This document shows, piece after piece, positions 15,024 to 21,785 of a stretch of 33,091 nt of DNA. The notes beneath the pieces were generated by a model. The model saw only the letters and a list, made by a program, of their open reading frames with translations, was not told the origin of the DNA and ran no database searches. Source of the DNA: a virus; IMG/VR virus record IMGVR_UViG_3300035670_000820, positions 1 to 33,091 of that record; one strand, given 5' to 3'. How positions within the stretch are numbered: position 1 is the first letter of the stretch; each line of letters opens with the position of its first letter. The position numbers and the translations under genes are program-made.

Positions 15024-15196
15024 TTCGTAAGTTCTTTGAATTTATTTCTTTGAAGTTCATGTAAAAAATTCCAGTGATCTGGCCTCCTTGCTTTCCATTC
15101 GAGTTTCTTTCTGAATGGATTTTTAAAATCATTATTCGATTCAAATAGCTTCACCCTGTTCTTGTTTGCTACTGATAGTCCAAATGCTATTTTCAT
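15020..15196 (-). CDS. Small basic hypothetical protein (58 aa)
   Basis: Starts MKIAFGLSVANKNRVKLFES and ends NKFKELTK. It is rich in Lys, Arg and Asn, and KKLEWKARRPDHWNF gives it a nucleic-acid-binding look, but no family is recognised. Its ATG overlaps the stop of the primase-helicase gene and its own stop overlaps the next ATG, both as ATGA, which supports it as a real gene. Another minus-strand frame across 14875-15144 is a shadow of this pair. Confidence 0.75.
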   Translation of the reverse strand: MKIAFGLSVANKNRVKLFESNNDFKNPFRKKLEWKARRPDHWNFLHELQRNKFKELTK

Positions 15197-17418
15197 TCCT
15201 CAATTTTTTTAATCCATTTGTAAATAATTCTCTTGCTCACCTCCAGGATCTCTGATGCCGTTGTACGATTCAGATTAGGATTCGCCTTATACATTGCTTT
15301 GAACTGCTCAAATTCTGAGAGTGATCCTGTAGTCTTAGCCAATACCCGAAGGTTATTCTTTTCCTTGACATCCATCTTAACGAGCTTACTCATGTTAATG
15401 AAATACTCAGAGAGTCTCTCAGCTCGCTTGATGCTATCCACCTGAATGGTTGCCACCTGGTATTCATCCTCAACGATGCTCCAAATGGTATTCAGGATCA
15501 ATGCGAACCTTGGAATGTAGCTCTTTTGTTTTGGAAGCATACTCTTCATGTACTCATTTTCATCCTCTGAGTTCTGGATGTCCGTGATCTTGTCATGTAT
15601 TCTGATCCATTCTGCCTTAGCCTTGTTATTGAACTTAGCCACGATGCTCTCAATCTCTGCCCTCTCATTAAACTTGAGCAGCTTCTTATTCACCACATCT
15701 CTAAAGTTCATTACAAAGGCCCGGTACCATTCGATGACATCCTCATCCATATGCTCATTGTTGTAGTGATTAACAGATAGCTCAGGATAGCTTATCAGAA
15801 TCCTATCAACGAATCCATTCTCCTTATTGTGGCCCGTAGTGAATTCCTCAAATACCGAAGGCTGGATACCACCAAGAACCGGTATGAATGGCTTATCAAC
15901 AAATGCGCTCTTGGATGTCTTTCTGTTGAGTGAGATGCTGGTGCCTGACCAGGATGACAGCCAGAACTCGAGATCTGATCCTTGCCTGTACTTATTCATG
16001 TCCTTAAACCATCCAGCAAGTTCATCCTTGAATACACCAATAGCATTCGGATTCTGCTCATGTAGATCTACAAGGGCTTCGAGAGTGATGTCACCTACCA
16101 GGAACTGCTTGCTCACAGGCTTATCAATCTCTTCAGCATATTGCTTCTCTTTTTTATCGAGTGCTTCATATTCCTTCCACTTGGCATATTGCTTCACGTA
16201 TTCCTTTTGCTCCTTGACATTGGCCTCACGTAGTGGATAGATCATCTGATTGATGGATGGAGTCTTTCCAATACCAGGCTTTCCGACTATCGCTATCCAT
16301 ACATTGGCGATCTCCTGCCATCCTGGCTTCACCTCAATCTTAATTGAGTTACCGATGATCACAGATGTCAGCCATATGAATGCGGATCCCATGTAGTCCG
16401 TAGATAGTCCCAGAGTATTGGCTGAATGTACGATGTATTTCTGTAGGTCCTCCGGAAAGATATCTAATGGGAACTGAATCCTATCTATGATCTCAGGAAC
16501 CTCTGCCTTGATTTCCACCTTGGGAGCTTTCCTGGATCCGTAGCCTTGTTGGTACAGATCACGAGCTGCTTCTGTGGTATTTCCTCCGTGATACTTGTAG
16601 GCATAGATCATGAATGGGCTGATCAGCTTCTCATTCGGATAGATGGTACCCGTAGTGAACAGATACATGCATCCAGAATCCTTGTATACGTATCCAGAAT
16701 GTGGCGATGTTGCTCCATTCCGCTTGATGATATACCTGGTTGATGTGTTTCTGACTATCGTAAAGTCATCAGATATCAAATCAAGAGCTGTATGCCTATC
16801 GTTATATTCAGCCCATGGAGTGATGTCGGTCTCATTAGAAGCCTTGTAATCGCTTTTCTTTGGTTCATCTATAGTTTGCTCCTCGATGTGATTAAAAGTG
16901 CGTGAAATCGCCCAAATGATATCTCGCTCCTCATTTGTGATGTACTTGATGTCATGGTATTGTTTATCTGTGAGGAAATTTTCATAGATAACTACCATAC
17001 CTCCGGCACCTCTTGACTCAATGATAGCCTCAGATGATCCCTCTGGAGTTGCTATCTTGGTATTGGTACCAACATTCTTGCATTTGTAGAGGATATGGAA
17101 GCCTGCATTCTTTGTTTTAGCTATCACTACCTTGTCAGCAAAGTCCTCGATATTGTCCTCAATGAATGAGATGTATTCTTTCCACCAGGCTTTTTGCTCC
17201 TGGAGTCCAACAAGTACCTTGAGATCTACATCTATCACCTCCAGATCGTTCACACCTGTGACGAGTCCATACAGAGGGGAATCTAATTGCTCTACCTCAT
17301 CGGGTGATCTTGCTTCTGTTTGATATTTTTTCCATGCTCCAATTGGTCTCTTGTTTTCATCTACAGGGATGATGGAGTAACCCAGTGAACTGAGTTTTCT
17401 TAAATAGCTTTTTGTCAT
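15193..17418 (-). CDS. Primase-polymerase / DUF3987-like helicase (741 aa)
   Basis: The N-terminal region (about residues 1-150) resembles bifunctional primase-polymerases: VIDVD at 61-65 gives the catalytic acids, GFHILYK at 107-112 carries the His, and a Ser-Arg-Gly-rich segment follows. A linker precedes a P-loop domain with Walker A GKPGIGKT at 379-386 and a C-terminal region typical of DUF3987 helicase-like proteins (SSWSGTSISLNRKTSKSAF). The last residues (RTTASEILEVSKRIIYKWI) form a helix-turn-helix. I chose ATG 17418 because a TATATTTG -7 box and AACACAGCAAAA leader lie directly upstream; the frame extends to 17481. It primes and unwinds phage DNA, next to the candidate origin. Confidence 0.85.
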   Translation of the reverse strand: MTKSYLRKLSSLGYSIIPVDENKRPIGAWKKYQTEARSPDEVEQLDSPLYGLVTGVNDLEVIDVDLKVLVGLQEQKAWWKEYISFIEDNIEDFADKVVIAKTKNAGFHILYKCKNVGTNTKIATPEGSSEAIIESRGAGGMVVIYENFLTDKQYHDIKYITNEERDIIWAISRTFNHIEEQTIDEPKKSDYKASNETDITPWAEYNDRHTALDLISDDFTIVRNTSTRYIIKRNGATSPHSGYVYKDSGCMYLFTTGTIYPNEKLISPFMIYAYKYHGGNTTEAARDLYQQGYGSRKAPKVEIKAEVPEIIDRIQFPLDIFPEDLQKYIVHSANTLGLSTDYMGSAFIWLTSVIIGNSIKIEVKPGWQEIANVWIAIVGKPGIGKTPSINQMIYPLREANVKEQKEYVKQYAKWKEYEALDKKEKQYAEEIDKPVSKQFLVGDITLEALVDLHEQNPNAIGVFKDELAGWFKDMNKYRQGSDLEFWLSSWSGTSISLNRKTSKSAFVDKPFIPVLGGIQPSVFEEFTTGHNKENGFVDRILISYPELSVNHYNNEHMDEDVIEWYRAFVMNFRDVVNKKLLKFNERAEIESIVAKFNNKAKAEWIRIHDKITDIQNSEDENEYMKSMLPKQKSYIPRFALILNTIWSIVEDEYQVATIQVDSIKRAERLSEYFINMSKLVKMDVKEKNNLRVLAKTTGSLSEFEQFKAMYKANPNLNRTTASEILEVSKRIIYKWIKKIEE

Positions 17419-17436
17419 TTTTGCTGTGTTTGGTTC

Positions 17437-17444
17437 CAAATATA
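17437..17444 (-). promoter_or_regulatory. -7 box of the primase-helicase promoter
   Basis: TATATTTG on the minus strand matches TAnnTTTG exactly and sits 18 bases before the chosen ATG at 17418. No TTTG is found 16-23 bases upstream, so a bound activator may replace the -33 contact; repeated motifs begin just upstream. Confidence 0.5.
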
Positions 17445-17463
17445 CTAAAAACTGTGAACTAAC

Positions 17464-17637
17464 TATGAACTTACTATGCACAAAATAAACGTCAAGTTCA
17501 TACCATTTTCCCAGTGTTTATGCGGGATACAGGCACTATGCACTAAAAGTGCAGAGTAAAATAAAAAAAAATATTTTTTTTCATTCTCATTTTTCAATTT
17601 ATTAAAAGTGCCCTATGAACTCGTTCAGAGTGCATAG
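17464..17637. other. Candidate replication origin / operator array
   Basis: This non-coding stretch (17482-17637 and just beyond) carries repeats in both orientations. TATGAACT is at 17464 and 17614, inverted at 17495. CTATGCAC is at 17474 and 17536, inverted at 17630-17637. AAAAGTGC is at 17545 and 17604. TGCACT-AAA-AGTGCA at 17539-17553 is a perfect inverted repeat. An A/T-only tract (about 17557-17581) could be a melting element. The array lies between a DnaA domain-IV-like gene plus winged-helix-like gene and the primase-helicase. An origin, an operator for those proteins, or both are possible. Confidence 0.55.
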
Positions 17638-17910
17638 CTATTCCACATACAAATCAATCCACTCCTTGATCTTAGCCATGAAATCATATTGCTCCTCAAT
17701 GTATAAGCCATTCACAGTTCTGATGATAGGACAATCGAATTCCTCCTTGAGCAGGGCCATATCCTTTTCAATGATGCTCTGGCTGTATGGATAGCCGGTG
17801 ATATGGCATACCTTATCATGCAATCTGGTGAGCTTGTACGGCCTTACTTGTAGGCAGTAAACTATCACGCTCATTCGTCTTAGTTTCTCTCTCATATGGT
17901 ACTTTGGCAT
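17638..17910 (-). CDS. Winged-helix-like small protein (90 aa)
   Basis: The centre (RLHDKVCHITGYPYSQSIIE, then KDMALLKEEFDCPI) has the pattern of an HTH_11-type winged helix: helix, turn, recognition helix with 'S..iekDma.Lkeef', then a strand pair (IRTVNGLYIE). The end is helical (YDFMAKIKEWIDL). It probably binds DNA. The ATG at 17910 is shared with the last base of the DnaA-like gene stop. Its stop falls at the edge of the repeat array, so it is a natural candidate to bind those repeats. The function as replication regulator is inferred. Confidence 0.65.
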   Translation of the reverse strand: MPKYHMREKLRRMSVIVYCLQVRPYKLTRLHDKVCHITGYPYSQSIIEKDMALLKEEFDCPIIRTVNGLYIEEQYDFMAKIKEWIDLYVE

Positions 17911-18344
17911 CAGATTAGTTGTTTGAATTCGTTGATACTCATCAGTCCATCGAGCTTCTGATATTTCTCAGGATCCATTGATCTAAATTGCAGGACCACA
18001 TGCACCATGTTGTTAGCAATCTTTGCTGTATGCACCATGATCTGATTGTCCTTCAGATTCAATTCAAGCTCCATGTCGTACAGATTAATGGCAGCATAAA
18101 GATCACGGATGGTTTGCATATATACATGGTCCTTTGCTTTCATCCAAACATGATGCGCTCTTATTCCATGGCATACAGATGCATGATCCTTCTCGAAGAT
18201 ATCACCGATTTGCTGAAGGGAGCAATAAGGCCGCAGCTCAGAGTAAAGGTAGTAACGCTTATACACTATCTCTCTGTCCCTCTTTGTGGTGATAAGTCCG
18301 TGATCCTTGGCCAGTTGTTTTATCAAGTCTATTTTTGGATTCAT
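17910..18344 (-). CDS. DnaA domain-IV-like DNA-binding protein (144 aa)
   Basis: Residues 26-63 match the DnaA C-terminal helix-turn-helix: YKRYYLYSELRPYCSLQQIG leading to EKDHASVCHGI, where DHASV (53-57) stands for the DnaA signature DHTTV that contacts the DnaA box. No AAA+ ATPase domain is present, and the rest is an unrecognised helical tail. Such a stand-alone domain could mark the phage origin or compete with host DnaA. It lies directly upstream of the winged-helix-like gene and about 270 bases from the repeat array. ATG overlaps the preceding small gene's stop (ATGA). Confidence 0.8.
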   Translation of the reverse strand: MNPKIDLIKQLAKDHGLITTKRDREIVYKRYYLYSELRPYCSLQQIGDIFEKDHASVCHGIRAHHVWMKAKDHVYMQTIRDLYAAINLYDMELELNLKDNQIMVHTAKIANNMVHVVLQFRSMDPEKYQKLDGLMSINEFKQLI

Positions 18345-18484
18345 ATCCTCTCTACTTTCTTAATTAATTGCGGCCACATGTCGGCCAATCTGATTGCATC
18401 CTCGGGGCTGTTCGCCTTGAGTATTTTGTATCCGAGCTGCCATCCTGATGGCCCCTTGAATTTGTATGTTACTTTCCACATCAT
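18341..18484 (-). CDS. Small hypothetical protein (47 aa)
   Basis: Begins MMWKVTYKFKGPSGWQLGYK and ends QLIKKVERI. The pattern of a short beta hairpin followed by a helix (SPEDAIRLADMW) is common among small phage proteins but no family is recognised. The start overlaps the two-helix membrane gene stop, and the stop overlaps the DnaA-like ATG, both as ATGA-type overlaps. It is therefore likely translated. Either of two adjacent ATG codons may be used. Confidence 0.7.
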   Translation of the reverse strand: MMWKVTYKFKGPSGWQLGYKILKANSPEDAIRLADMWPQLIKKVERI

Positions 18485-18636
18485 TTGCTTTCATATAAAA
18501 AGATTAATGCTGATATCATAATAATTCCTGTTACAGTTAATCCTGTCGATCCGGTGAATGTATATATCAGGTACCAAAAAACGCATCCAAGAAATATCGC
18601 TAATAGAATTACAAATAGTGCTATTAGATCCTTCAT
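18481..18636 (-). CDS. Two-helix membrane protein B (51 aa)
   Basis: MKDLIALFVILLAIFLGCVF is the first helix, YLIYTFTGST a loop, and VTGIIMISALIFLY the second helix, ending ESK. It matches protein A at 13261-13416 in length and in the YLI-x4-GS loop (about 13 of 51 identities without gaps), suggesting a duplicated gene. It sits between two small genes, with ATGA-type overlap downstream. The 63-residue frame at 18491-18682 is a shadow. Confidence 0.75.
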   Translation of the reverse strand: MKDLIALFVILLAIFLGCVFWYLIYTFTGSTGLTVTGIIMISALIFLYESK

Positions 18637-18638
18637 GA

Positions 18639-18782
18639 TTAGTCTTTTTTAGCCTGGCACAATGCCAGATAAAGTTCCACATTAAACGATCCTTCTTTCT
18701 TCCACCAGCTGATCTTTGATCTGACTGGGAATGAGAATGGGATGTACTTATTCTCCTTGTTTGTCTGCTTCTTGTTTTTCAT
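18639..18782 (-). CDS. Small basic hypothetical protein (47 aa)
   Basis: MKNKKQTNKENKYIPFSFPV begins a Lys/Asn-rich N-terminus, then WWKKEGSFNVELYLALCQA. It overlaps the end of the zinc-finger-like gene by 35 bases and stops two bases before the next ATG. No family was recognised. The reading frame stays open across an otherwise unassigned space and its composition matches its neighbours. Confidence 0.65.
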   Translation of the reverse strand: MKNKKQTNKENKYIPFSFPVRSKISWWKKEGSFNVELYLALCQAKKD

Positions 18783-18906
18783 AGCCTTTGCCTTTGCATG
18801 TTTCACATTTTACTTTCTTGTAGCATCCTCCGCAGCACATTGATGCTGGGCGATCACAATCGGGACCGATCTCAACATATCCCTGTCCGGAGCACTCCTC
18901 GCACAT
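18748..18906 (-). CDS. DnaJ-type zinc-finger-like small protein (52 aa)
   Basis: I choose ATG at 18906 because it forms TAATG with the stop of the upstream gene, an arrangement seen elsewhere in this genome; an in-frame ATG lies upstream at 18951. The protein has CEECSGQGY, then MCCGGCYKK and CETCKGKGY, which are CxxCxGxG repeats as in the DnaJ cysteine-rich domain, with an inserted CC-x2-C. It probably binds zinc and could contact protein or DNA. Only the zinc-finger part is present, so it is not a DnaJ chaperone. Confidence 0.75.
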   Translation of the reverse strand: MCEECSGQGYVEIGPDCDRPASMCCGGCYKKVKCETCKGKGYEKQEADKQGE

Positions 18907-19151
18907 TACAAATCGATCACTCCTGATATCTGTTCGCATATTCCTTTGCATGTTCTGTAGTTTGATTTTAATTGAAAGCTGAATCTTTCTACTAGGTCAT
19001 TGTGTTCCTTGGTTCTTTTCTGATCCCAGTGCATGCCATAGACTTGCTTCAGTTGTTTCTCGATGTCGATTTCAGATTGAATCTCATCCATGAGATCCAA
19101 TAGATCAGAGAGTACCTGTACCCTCTCTTTCATTACTGTGATTTTGTTCAT
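18906..19151 (-). CDS. Small coiled-coil protein (81 aa)
   Basis: MNKITVMKERVQVLSDLLDL begins a heptad-rich helical stretch continuing to QLKQVYGMHWDQKRTKEHN. A second helix carries a Cys near the end (YRTCKGICEQISGV). It has no recognised function. The leader AAAACACAGCAGAT precedes the start, as at other A-rich leaders here. The stop forms TAATG with the zinc-finger-like gene. Confidence 0.7.
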   Translation of the reverse strand: MNKITVMKERVQVLSDLLDLMDEIQSEIDIEKQLKQVYGMHWDQKRTKEHNDLVERFSFQLKSNYRTCKGICEQISGVIDL

Positions 19152-19169
19152 ATCTGCTGTGTTTTATTT

Positions 19170-19189
19170 GTGCGTTGACCGAGACGCAC
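19170..19189. other. Hairpin between the first two early genes
   Basis: GTGCGT (19170-19175) and ACGCAC (19184-19189) form a six-pair stem around an eight-base loop. On the plus strand a T run follows at 19195 after six bases. It may be a weak terminator or an mRNA processing or stability element; it is not a convincing terminator on the transcribed strand. Confidence 0.35.
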
Positions 19190-19200
19190 CCCTCGTTTTT

Positions 19201-19509
19201 TTATAGTTTATGTTTTTTCACTAACCAATTCGGCAAATCTATTTGAAAATAAATACTATTCTCTTTTTCGTTAGACGGATCGCTGTCTACAAAATTTGCC
19301 ATTTTATAGGTTTTTTCAATTGTTATCATACTAATAGGTAGCCAAATGTTTTTTATTGATTTATGCGCCCAAGATGAACCGTCTATTTCAATGCAAACAG
19401 CCTTATCAGTTACTTTTACGATAGGCAAATGATTAATAGCATATTTTGGTAAGCATATTGCTGCGTTTCGTCTTAAAATTTGGTCGCTTGTTAAATCTGA
19501 AAATTTCAT
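19201..19509 (-). CDS. AT-rich early gene of unknown function (102 aa)
   Basis: MKFSDLTSDQILRRNAAICL opens a protein with mixed strands, two Trp in SSWAHKSIKNIWLPI, and the end WLVKKHKL. I recognise no domain. Its base composition is distinctly AT-richer than the downstream genes. It has the best promoter in the window directly upstream (19546-19574) and an A-rich leader, so it should be expressed strongly and early. Such genes are often host-takeover or anti-defence proteins, but nothing in the sequence shows this directly. Confidence 0.75.
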   Translation of the reverse strand: MKFSDLTSDQILRRNAAICLPKYAINHLPIVKVTDKAVCIEIDGSSWAHKSIKNIWLPISMITIEKTYKMANFVDSDPSNEKENSIYFQIDLPNWLVKKHKL

Positions 19510-19545
19510 AATGTTTTGTTTTTGTTTTGTGCCTTATTGACCTTA

Positions 19546-19574
19546 CAAATATACACTAATTATTTTTATACAAA
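19546..19574 (-). promoter_or_regulatory. Strong early Bacteroidota-type promoter
   Basis: The minus strand reads TTTG (19571-19574), a 17-base AT-rich spacer, then TATATTTG (19546-19553). This matches the -33/-7 consensus of Bacteroides and Flavobacterium housekeeping promoters at optimal spacing. Transcription would start near 19540 and run into the AT-rich early gene and the whole replication region. It lies just below the terminator of the lysis genes. Confidence 0.85.
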
Positions 19575-19597
19575 CATTTATTAAAACTTTTTTCAAC

Positions 19598-19625
19598 AAA
19601 AAAAAGGGAACCTCGTTTGATTCCC
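19598..19625 (-). terminator. Intrinsic terminator after the endolysin gene
   Basis: The minus strand reads GGGAATC-AAACGA-GGTTCCC followed by eight T. The stem is seven pairs with one GU. It ends late transcription before the early promoter at 19546-19574. Confidence 0.85.
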
Positions 19626-19665
19626 TTCTAAAACACAGCGCAAATGCTTGGCAACATCAGCTTTG

Positions 19666-20124
19666 TTAGTATTTCACGTATTCTGTAGAGGCTCCCTCTT
19701 TAATAGCTTTTAATATTTGTTTTCTGTTTCCTGTAGCCTTGAATGATACATGTACCCAATCAGGCTGTGAATCATTCCCGAACTCCCAGATCATCTGGTC
19801 CCATTCAAGATGCTCACGAATATAGTCAAAAATTTCCTTATTGGTCACCTTTCCATAGCGATCAGCATCAATATCCATGGCTTCAGCACGGCAATGCTGC
19901 GATGATGCACTGCCCTTGACCGCACGATTCAAGGCTGCGGATCGGTACCCAGAGCTTATATGGATGGGAACTCCGAAATGTTCCCGGATAGGCTCGAATA
20001 CTTTCTCACATAGCAGCTTTGCAGATGCCAGGTGAGCAGGATCCTTGATAGTGTTGTCGATTCCTCTGCGCTTGGCAGTATCGGAGTGACAGAATTCAGC
20101 GAGTGAAACGTGATTACTTAGCAT
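19666..20124 (-). CDS. Endolysin, peptidase M15-like (152 aa)
   Basis: Matches the M15_3 D-Ala-D-Ala-type peptidase fold: SSGYRSAALNRAVKGSASSQ with His77 in SSQHCRAEAMDID (His77 and Asp84 bind zinc) and WVHVSF with His125. It would cut peptide cross-links of peptidoglycan at lysis. There is no signal peptide or cell-wall-binding domain, so it needs a holin for release. It lies directly after a holin candidate with an 11-base overlap and is followed by a terminator, as a lysis cassette should be. Length fits single-domain phage endolysins. Confidence 0.9.
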   Translation of the reverse strand: MLSNHVSLAEFCHSDTAKRRGIDNTIKDPAHLASAKLLCEKVFEPIREHFGVPIHISSGYRSAALNRAVKGSASSQHCRAEAMDIDADRYGKVTNKEIFDYIREHLEWDQMIWEFGNDSQPDWVHVSFKATGNRKQILKAIKEGASTEYVKY

Positions 20125-20323
20125 CTTCCTTCGTTAGTTGCGATAGTGTAGCAGTTACACCACCTACAGCTATCAGATATCCTCCAGCAGTTACCAATGC
20201 AGCAGGCAATGCTACAGGAGCAGCAATGATTGCAGTACCAACAGCTCCACATGCGATACCTATCTTCTGTACTTTCTTCCAGAAGTCAGGAGTTTTCGCT
20301 GACCATCTCTCTTTTAATGTCAT
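20114..20323 (-). CDS. Holin-like membrane protein (69 aa)
   Basis: I use the ATG at 20323 (MTLKERWSAKTPDFWKKV), since the frame continuing to 20437 gives a very basic, overlapping N-terminus. Two hydrophobic segments follow: IGIACGAVGTAIIAAPVALP and LVTAGGYLIAVGGVTATL. Short protein, charged N-terminus, two helices and position directly before the endolysin gene are holin features. It would make the inner membrane hole that lets the M15 enzyme reach the wall. No family is confirmed. Confidence 0.65.
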   Translation of the reverse strand: MTLKERWSAKTPDFWKKVQKIGIACGAVGTAIIAAPVALPAALVTAGGYLIAVGGVTATLSQLTKEDAK

Positions 20324-20555
20324 ATTCTTCCGTTTTAATAGCGTAGATTTTCGTAGCCTCTTGGCTTTCCTTTTCTGTTTGCGTTCCTGCATTCGTGTAC
20401 GCAGACCTTTCAAGACATGCATATAGTTTCTCTTCAATTTTAACTATCTTCTCCTTATAGGATGAGACCTCAGTGTATAGAAAAAAGATTGCACACCATA
20501 ACAAAAAAGAACTCCCGTACTTTTTGTAATAATCTGAAAAACTCTTTGGATCCAT
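20286..20555 (-). CDS. Small membrane-anchored coiled-coil protein, lysis-region (89 aa)
   Basis: One N-terminal membrane helix (SSFLLWCAIFFLYTEV) is followed by a polar coiled coil (SSYKEKIVKIEEKLYACLERS). This is the arrangement of an i-spanin (Rz) or a cytosolic-tail anchor, and it lies before the holin and endolysin genes. It overlaps the holin-like gene start by 38 bases. No outer-membrane lipoprotein partner (lipobox Cys) was found nested or nearby, so the spanin call is tentative. Confidence 0.5.
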   Translation of the reverse strand: MDPKSFSDYYKKYGSSFLLWCAIFFLYTEVSSYKEKIVKIEEKLYACLERSAYTNAGTQTEKESQEATKIYAIKTEEYDIKREMVSENS

Positions 20556-20594
20556 ATATATTATGCGGACCTGTTTCAGTAGAAATACGTAGTG

Positions 20595-21140
20595 TTAATA
20601 AATTTTATTTAAAACAAATATTTCAGAGTAGATACTATTGCTTGCGTTGGAGCTACCCCATTGAGCAGTAATCGATAAAGTATTACTGATAGTAGTTGAG
20701 AAGGTACTTGAGTTTTCAACACTGAAATTAGTTCCCTCTAATGCTGCTCCTGCACCTGATCTGTTGAAGATGAATGACCCTCCCGATGCAATAGATGCTA
20801 CACCAGCAGCTCCGATGGCACGTATTACAAATTCAATATCGAGACAGAAATGCTTTGATGTGGTAGTGCCTATTGTCATCAGTCCGGTATCTGCAAGAAT
20901 CACAGATCCTGCTTTGATCTTGATCTGCAAGGTCTGATTGTTGGCTGAGGATATATGACCAGTCATCCTTGCTCTGAAGCTATCACCTACAGCAAAGCCA
21001 TTGGCAGGAATAGTGAGTGATCCTTCGCCACCATCAAGTAGACTCTGTTCAGATGTACCTGTCACCACAGGTGATGATGCAGTCTGCGTATAGATTCCCT
21101 TATTAAAGTCTGCCGTGATATTGATATTTGTTGTTGCCAT
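20595..21140 (-). CDS. Virion surface protein, beta-rich (181 aa)
   Basis: MATTNINITADFNKGIYTQT begins a low-charge, Ser/Thr/Gly/Ala-rich protein with many short strands (GDSFRARMTGHISSANNQTL, SNTLSITAQWGSS). The composition is that of capsid decoration or tail fibre/appendage proteins. Its ATG overlaps the stop of the previous gene by one base (TAATG). It is the last structural gene before the lysis cassette. No catalytic motif is present. Confidence 0.65.
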   Translation of the reverse strand: MATTNINITADFNKGIYTQTASSPVVTGTSEQSLLDGGEGSLTIPANGFAVGDSFRARMTGHISSANNQTLQIKIKAGSVILADTGLMTIGTTTSKHFCLDIEFVIRAIGAAGVASIASGGSFIFNRSGAGAALEGTNFSVENSSTFSTTISNTLSITAQWGSSNASNSIYSEIFVLNKIY

Positions 21141-21730
21141 TAGCTTAGCGTTATATTGATAGTGTTGTTTTCATTTGTTGCCTGGAAGAATGTATCCTCA
21201 AGAACTCCATTCACATATACGTTATACTCAGTGATCGGATCACAGTTGTCTCCTGTCGCTCCAGGAGTGCCATTCTCAAAGTCATAATCATCGTAAGGGA
21301 TAGCGCACCAGTTCTCATCATCAAATACGTTCAATCCTATGAGCATGGTCCATCCTGCTACCATGTCCTGGCCTCTGTTGATGAATGGATCCGTAGCAAT
21401 CTCCGTTGTGACATCTGCGAACTCTGTCCACACGTATTGATTCAACGTAGTTTTAATATCGTTACAGATCAGCAAACAGTCTGAATGTACCTCATTCACC
21501 TGGCGATATTCGGAATGATTGTACTTATCACATATTGTGATGACGATATTTACACGAACATATCCTGCTCCCATGCCTCCAGGCTGCAATGATGCTACCA
21601 TCAGCTTGTACTTAGCAGCATCTCTTGAGATGGCATCTAAAAAATCACCTTGAAAAAACTCATTTATTTGCCTGTGCTGGTTTGCTATTTCCTCCAGCAT
21701 TGACATTATTTGGTTTAGTGTCTTTTCCAT
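21140..21730 (-). CDS. Structural protein, tail-completion-like (196 aa)
   Basis: The N-terminus (MEKTLNQIMSMLEEIANQHR) is helical. YKLMVASLQPGG and VNIVITICDKYNHSEYRQVN follow a pattern seen in neck or tail-terminator proteins of Bacteroidota phages, and the C-terminal part (TEYNVYVNGVLEDTFFQ) is beta-rich. It lies after the adaptor gene, where head-tail joining proteins are usual. The gene start overlaps out of frame with a short possible gene at 21660-21785. Function inferred from position. Confidence 0.6.
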   Translation of the reverse strand: MEKTLNQIMSMLEEIANQHRQINEFFQGDFLDAISRDAAKYKLMVASLQPGGMGAGYVRVNIVITICDKYNHSEYRQVNEVHSDCLLICNDIKTTLNQYVWTEFADVTTEIATDPFINRGQDMVAGWTMLIGLNVFDDENWCAIPYDDYDFENGTPGATGDNCDPITEYNVYVNGVLEDTFFQATNENNTINITLS

Positions 21731-21785
21731 TTAGGTATTTTTTCAGTTTATCGATCTGTTTCTGACTTGCTTTGAATTGCTTCAT
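21660..21785 (-). CDS. Possible small overlapping gene (41 aa)
   Basis: The frame MKQFKASQKQIDKLKKYL... ends NSKPAQANK and begins with an ATG that overlaps the stop of the adaptor gene (ATGA), the same coupling used elsewhere here. Fifty-five bases are not otherwise coding, and the rest overlaps the start of the 196-residue gene in another frame. It is Lys/Asn-rich and helical at first. It could be a real small protein or an unused frame. Confidence 0.4.
   Translation of the reverse strand: MKQFKASQKQIDKLKKYLNGKDTKPNNVNAGGNSKPAQANK

Noticed and set aside
14875-15144. 89-codon minus-strand frame
   Set aside because: It conflicts with two ATGA-coupled genes (15020-15196 and 14832-15023) and begins inside one of them.
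15827-16240. 137-codon plus-strand frame
   Set aside because: Antisense to the helicase domain of the primase-helicase; Ser/Cys-rich with no domain.
17988-18521. 177-codon plus-strand frame
   Set aside because: It covers the DnaA-like gene and the start of small genes on the other strand, has a low-complexity Cys/His/Leu composition and no start context; it is a shadow.
18491-18682. 63-codon minus-strand frame
   Set aside because: It overlaps two better small genes (18481-18636 and 18639-18782) that have coupled starts and sensible membrane or basic character.
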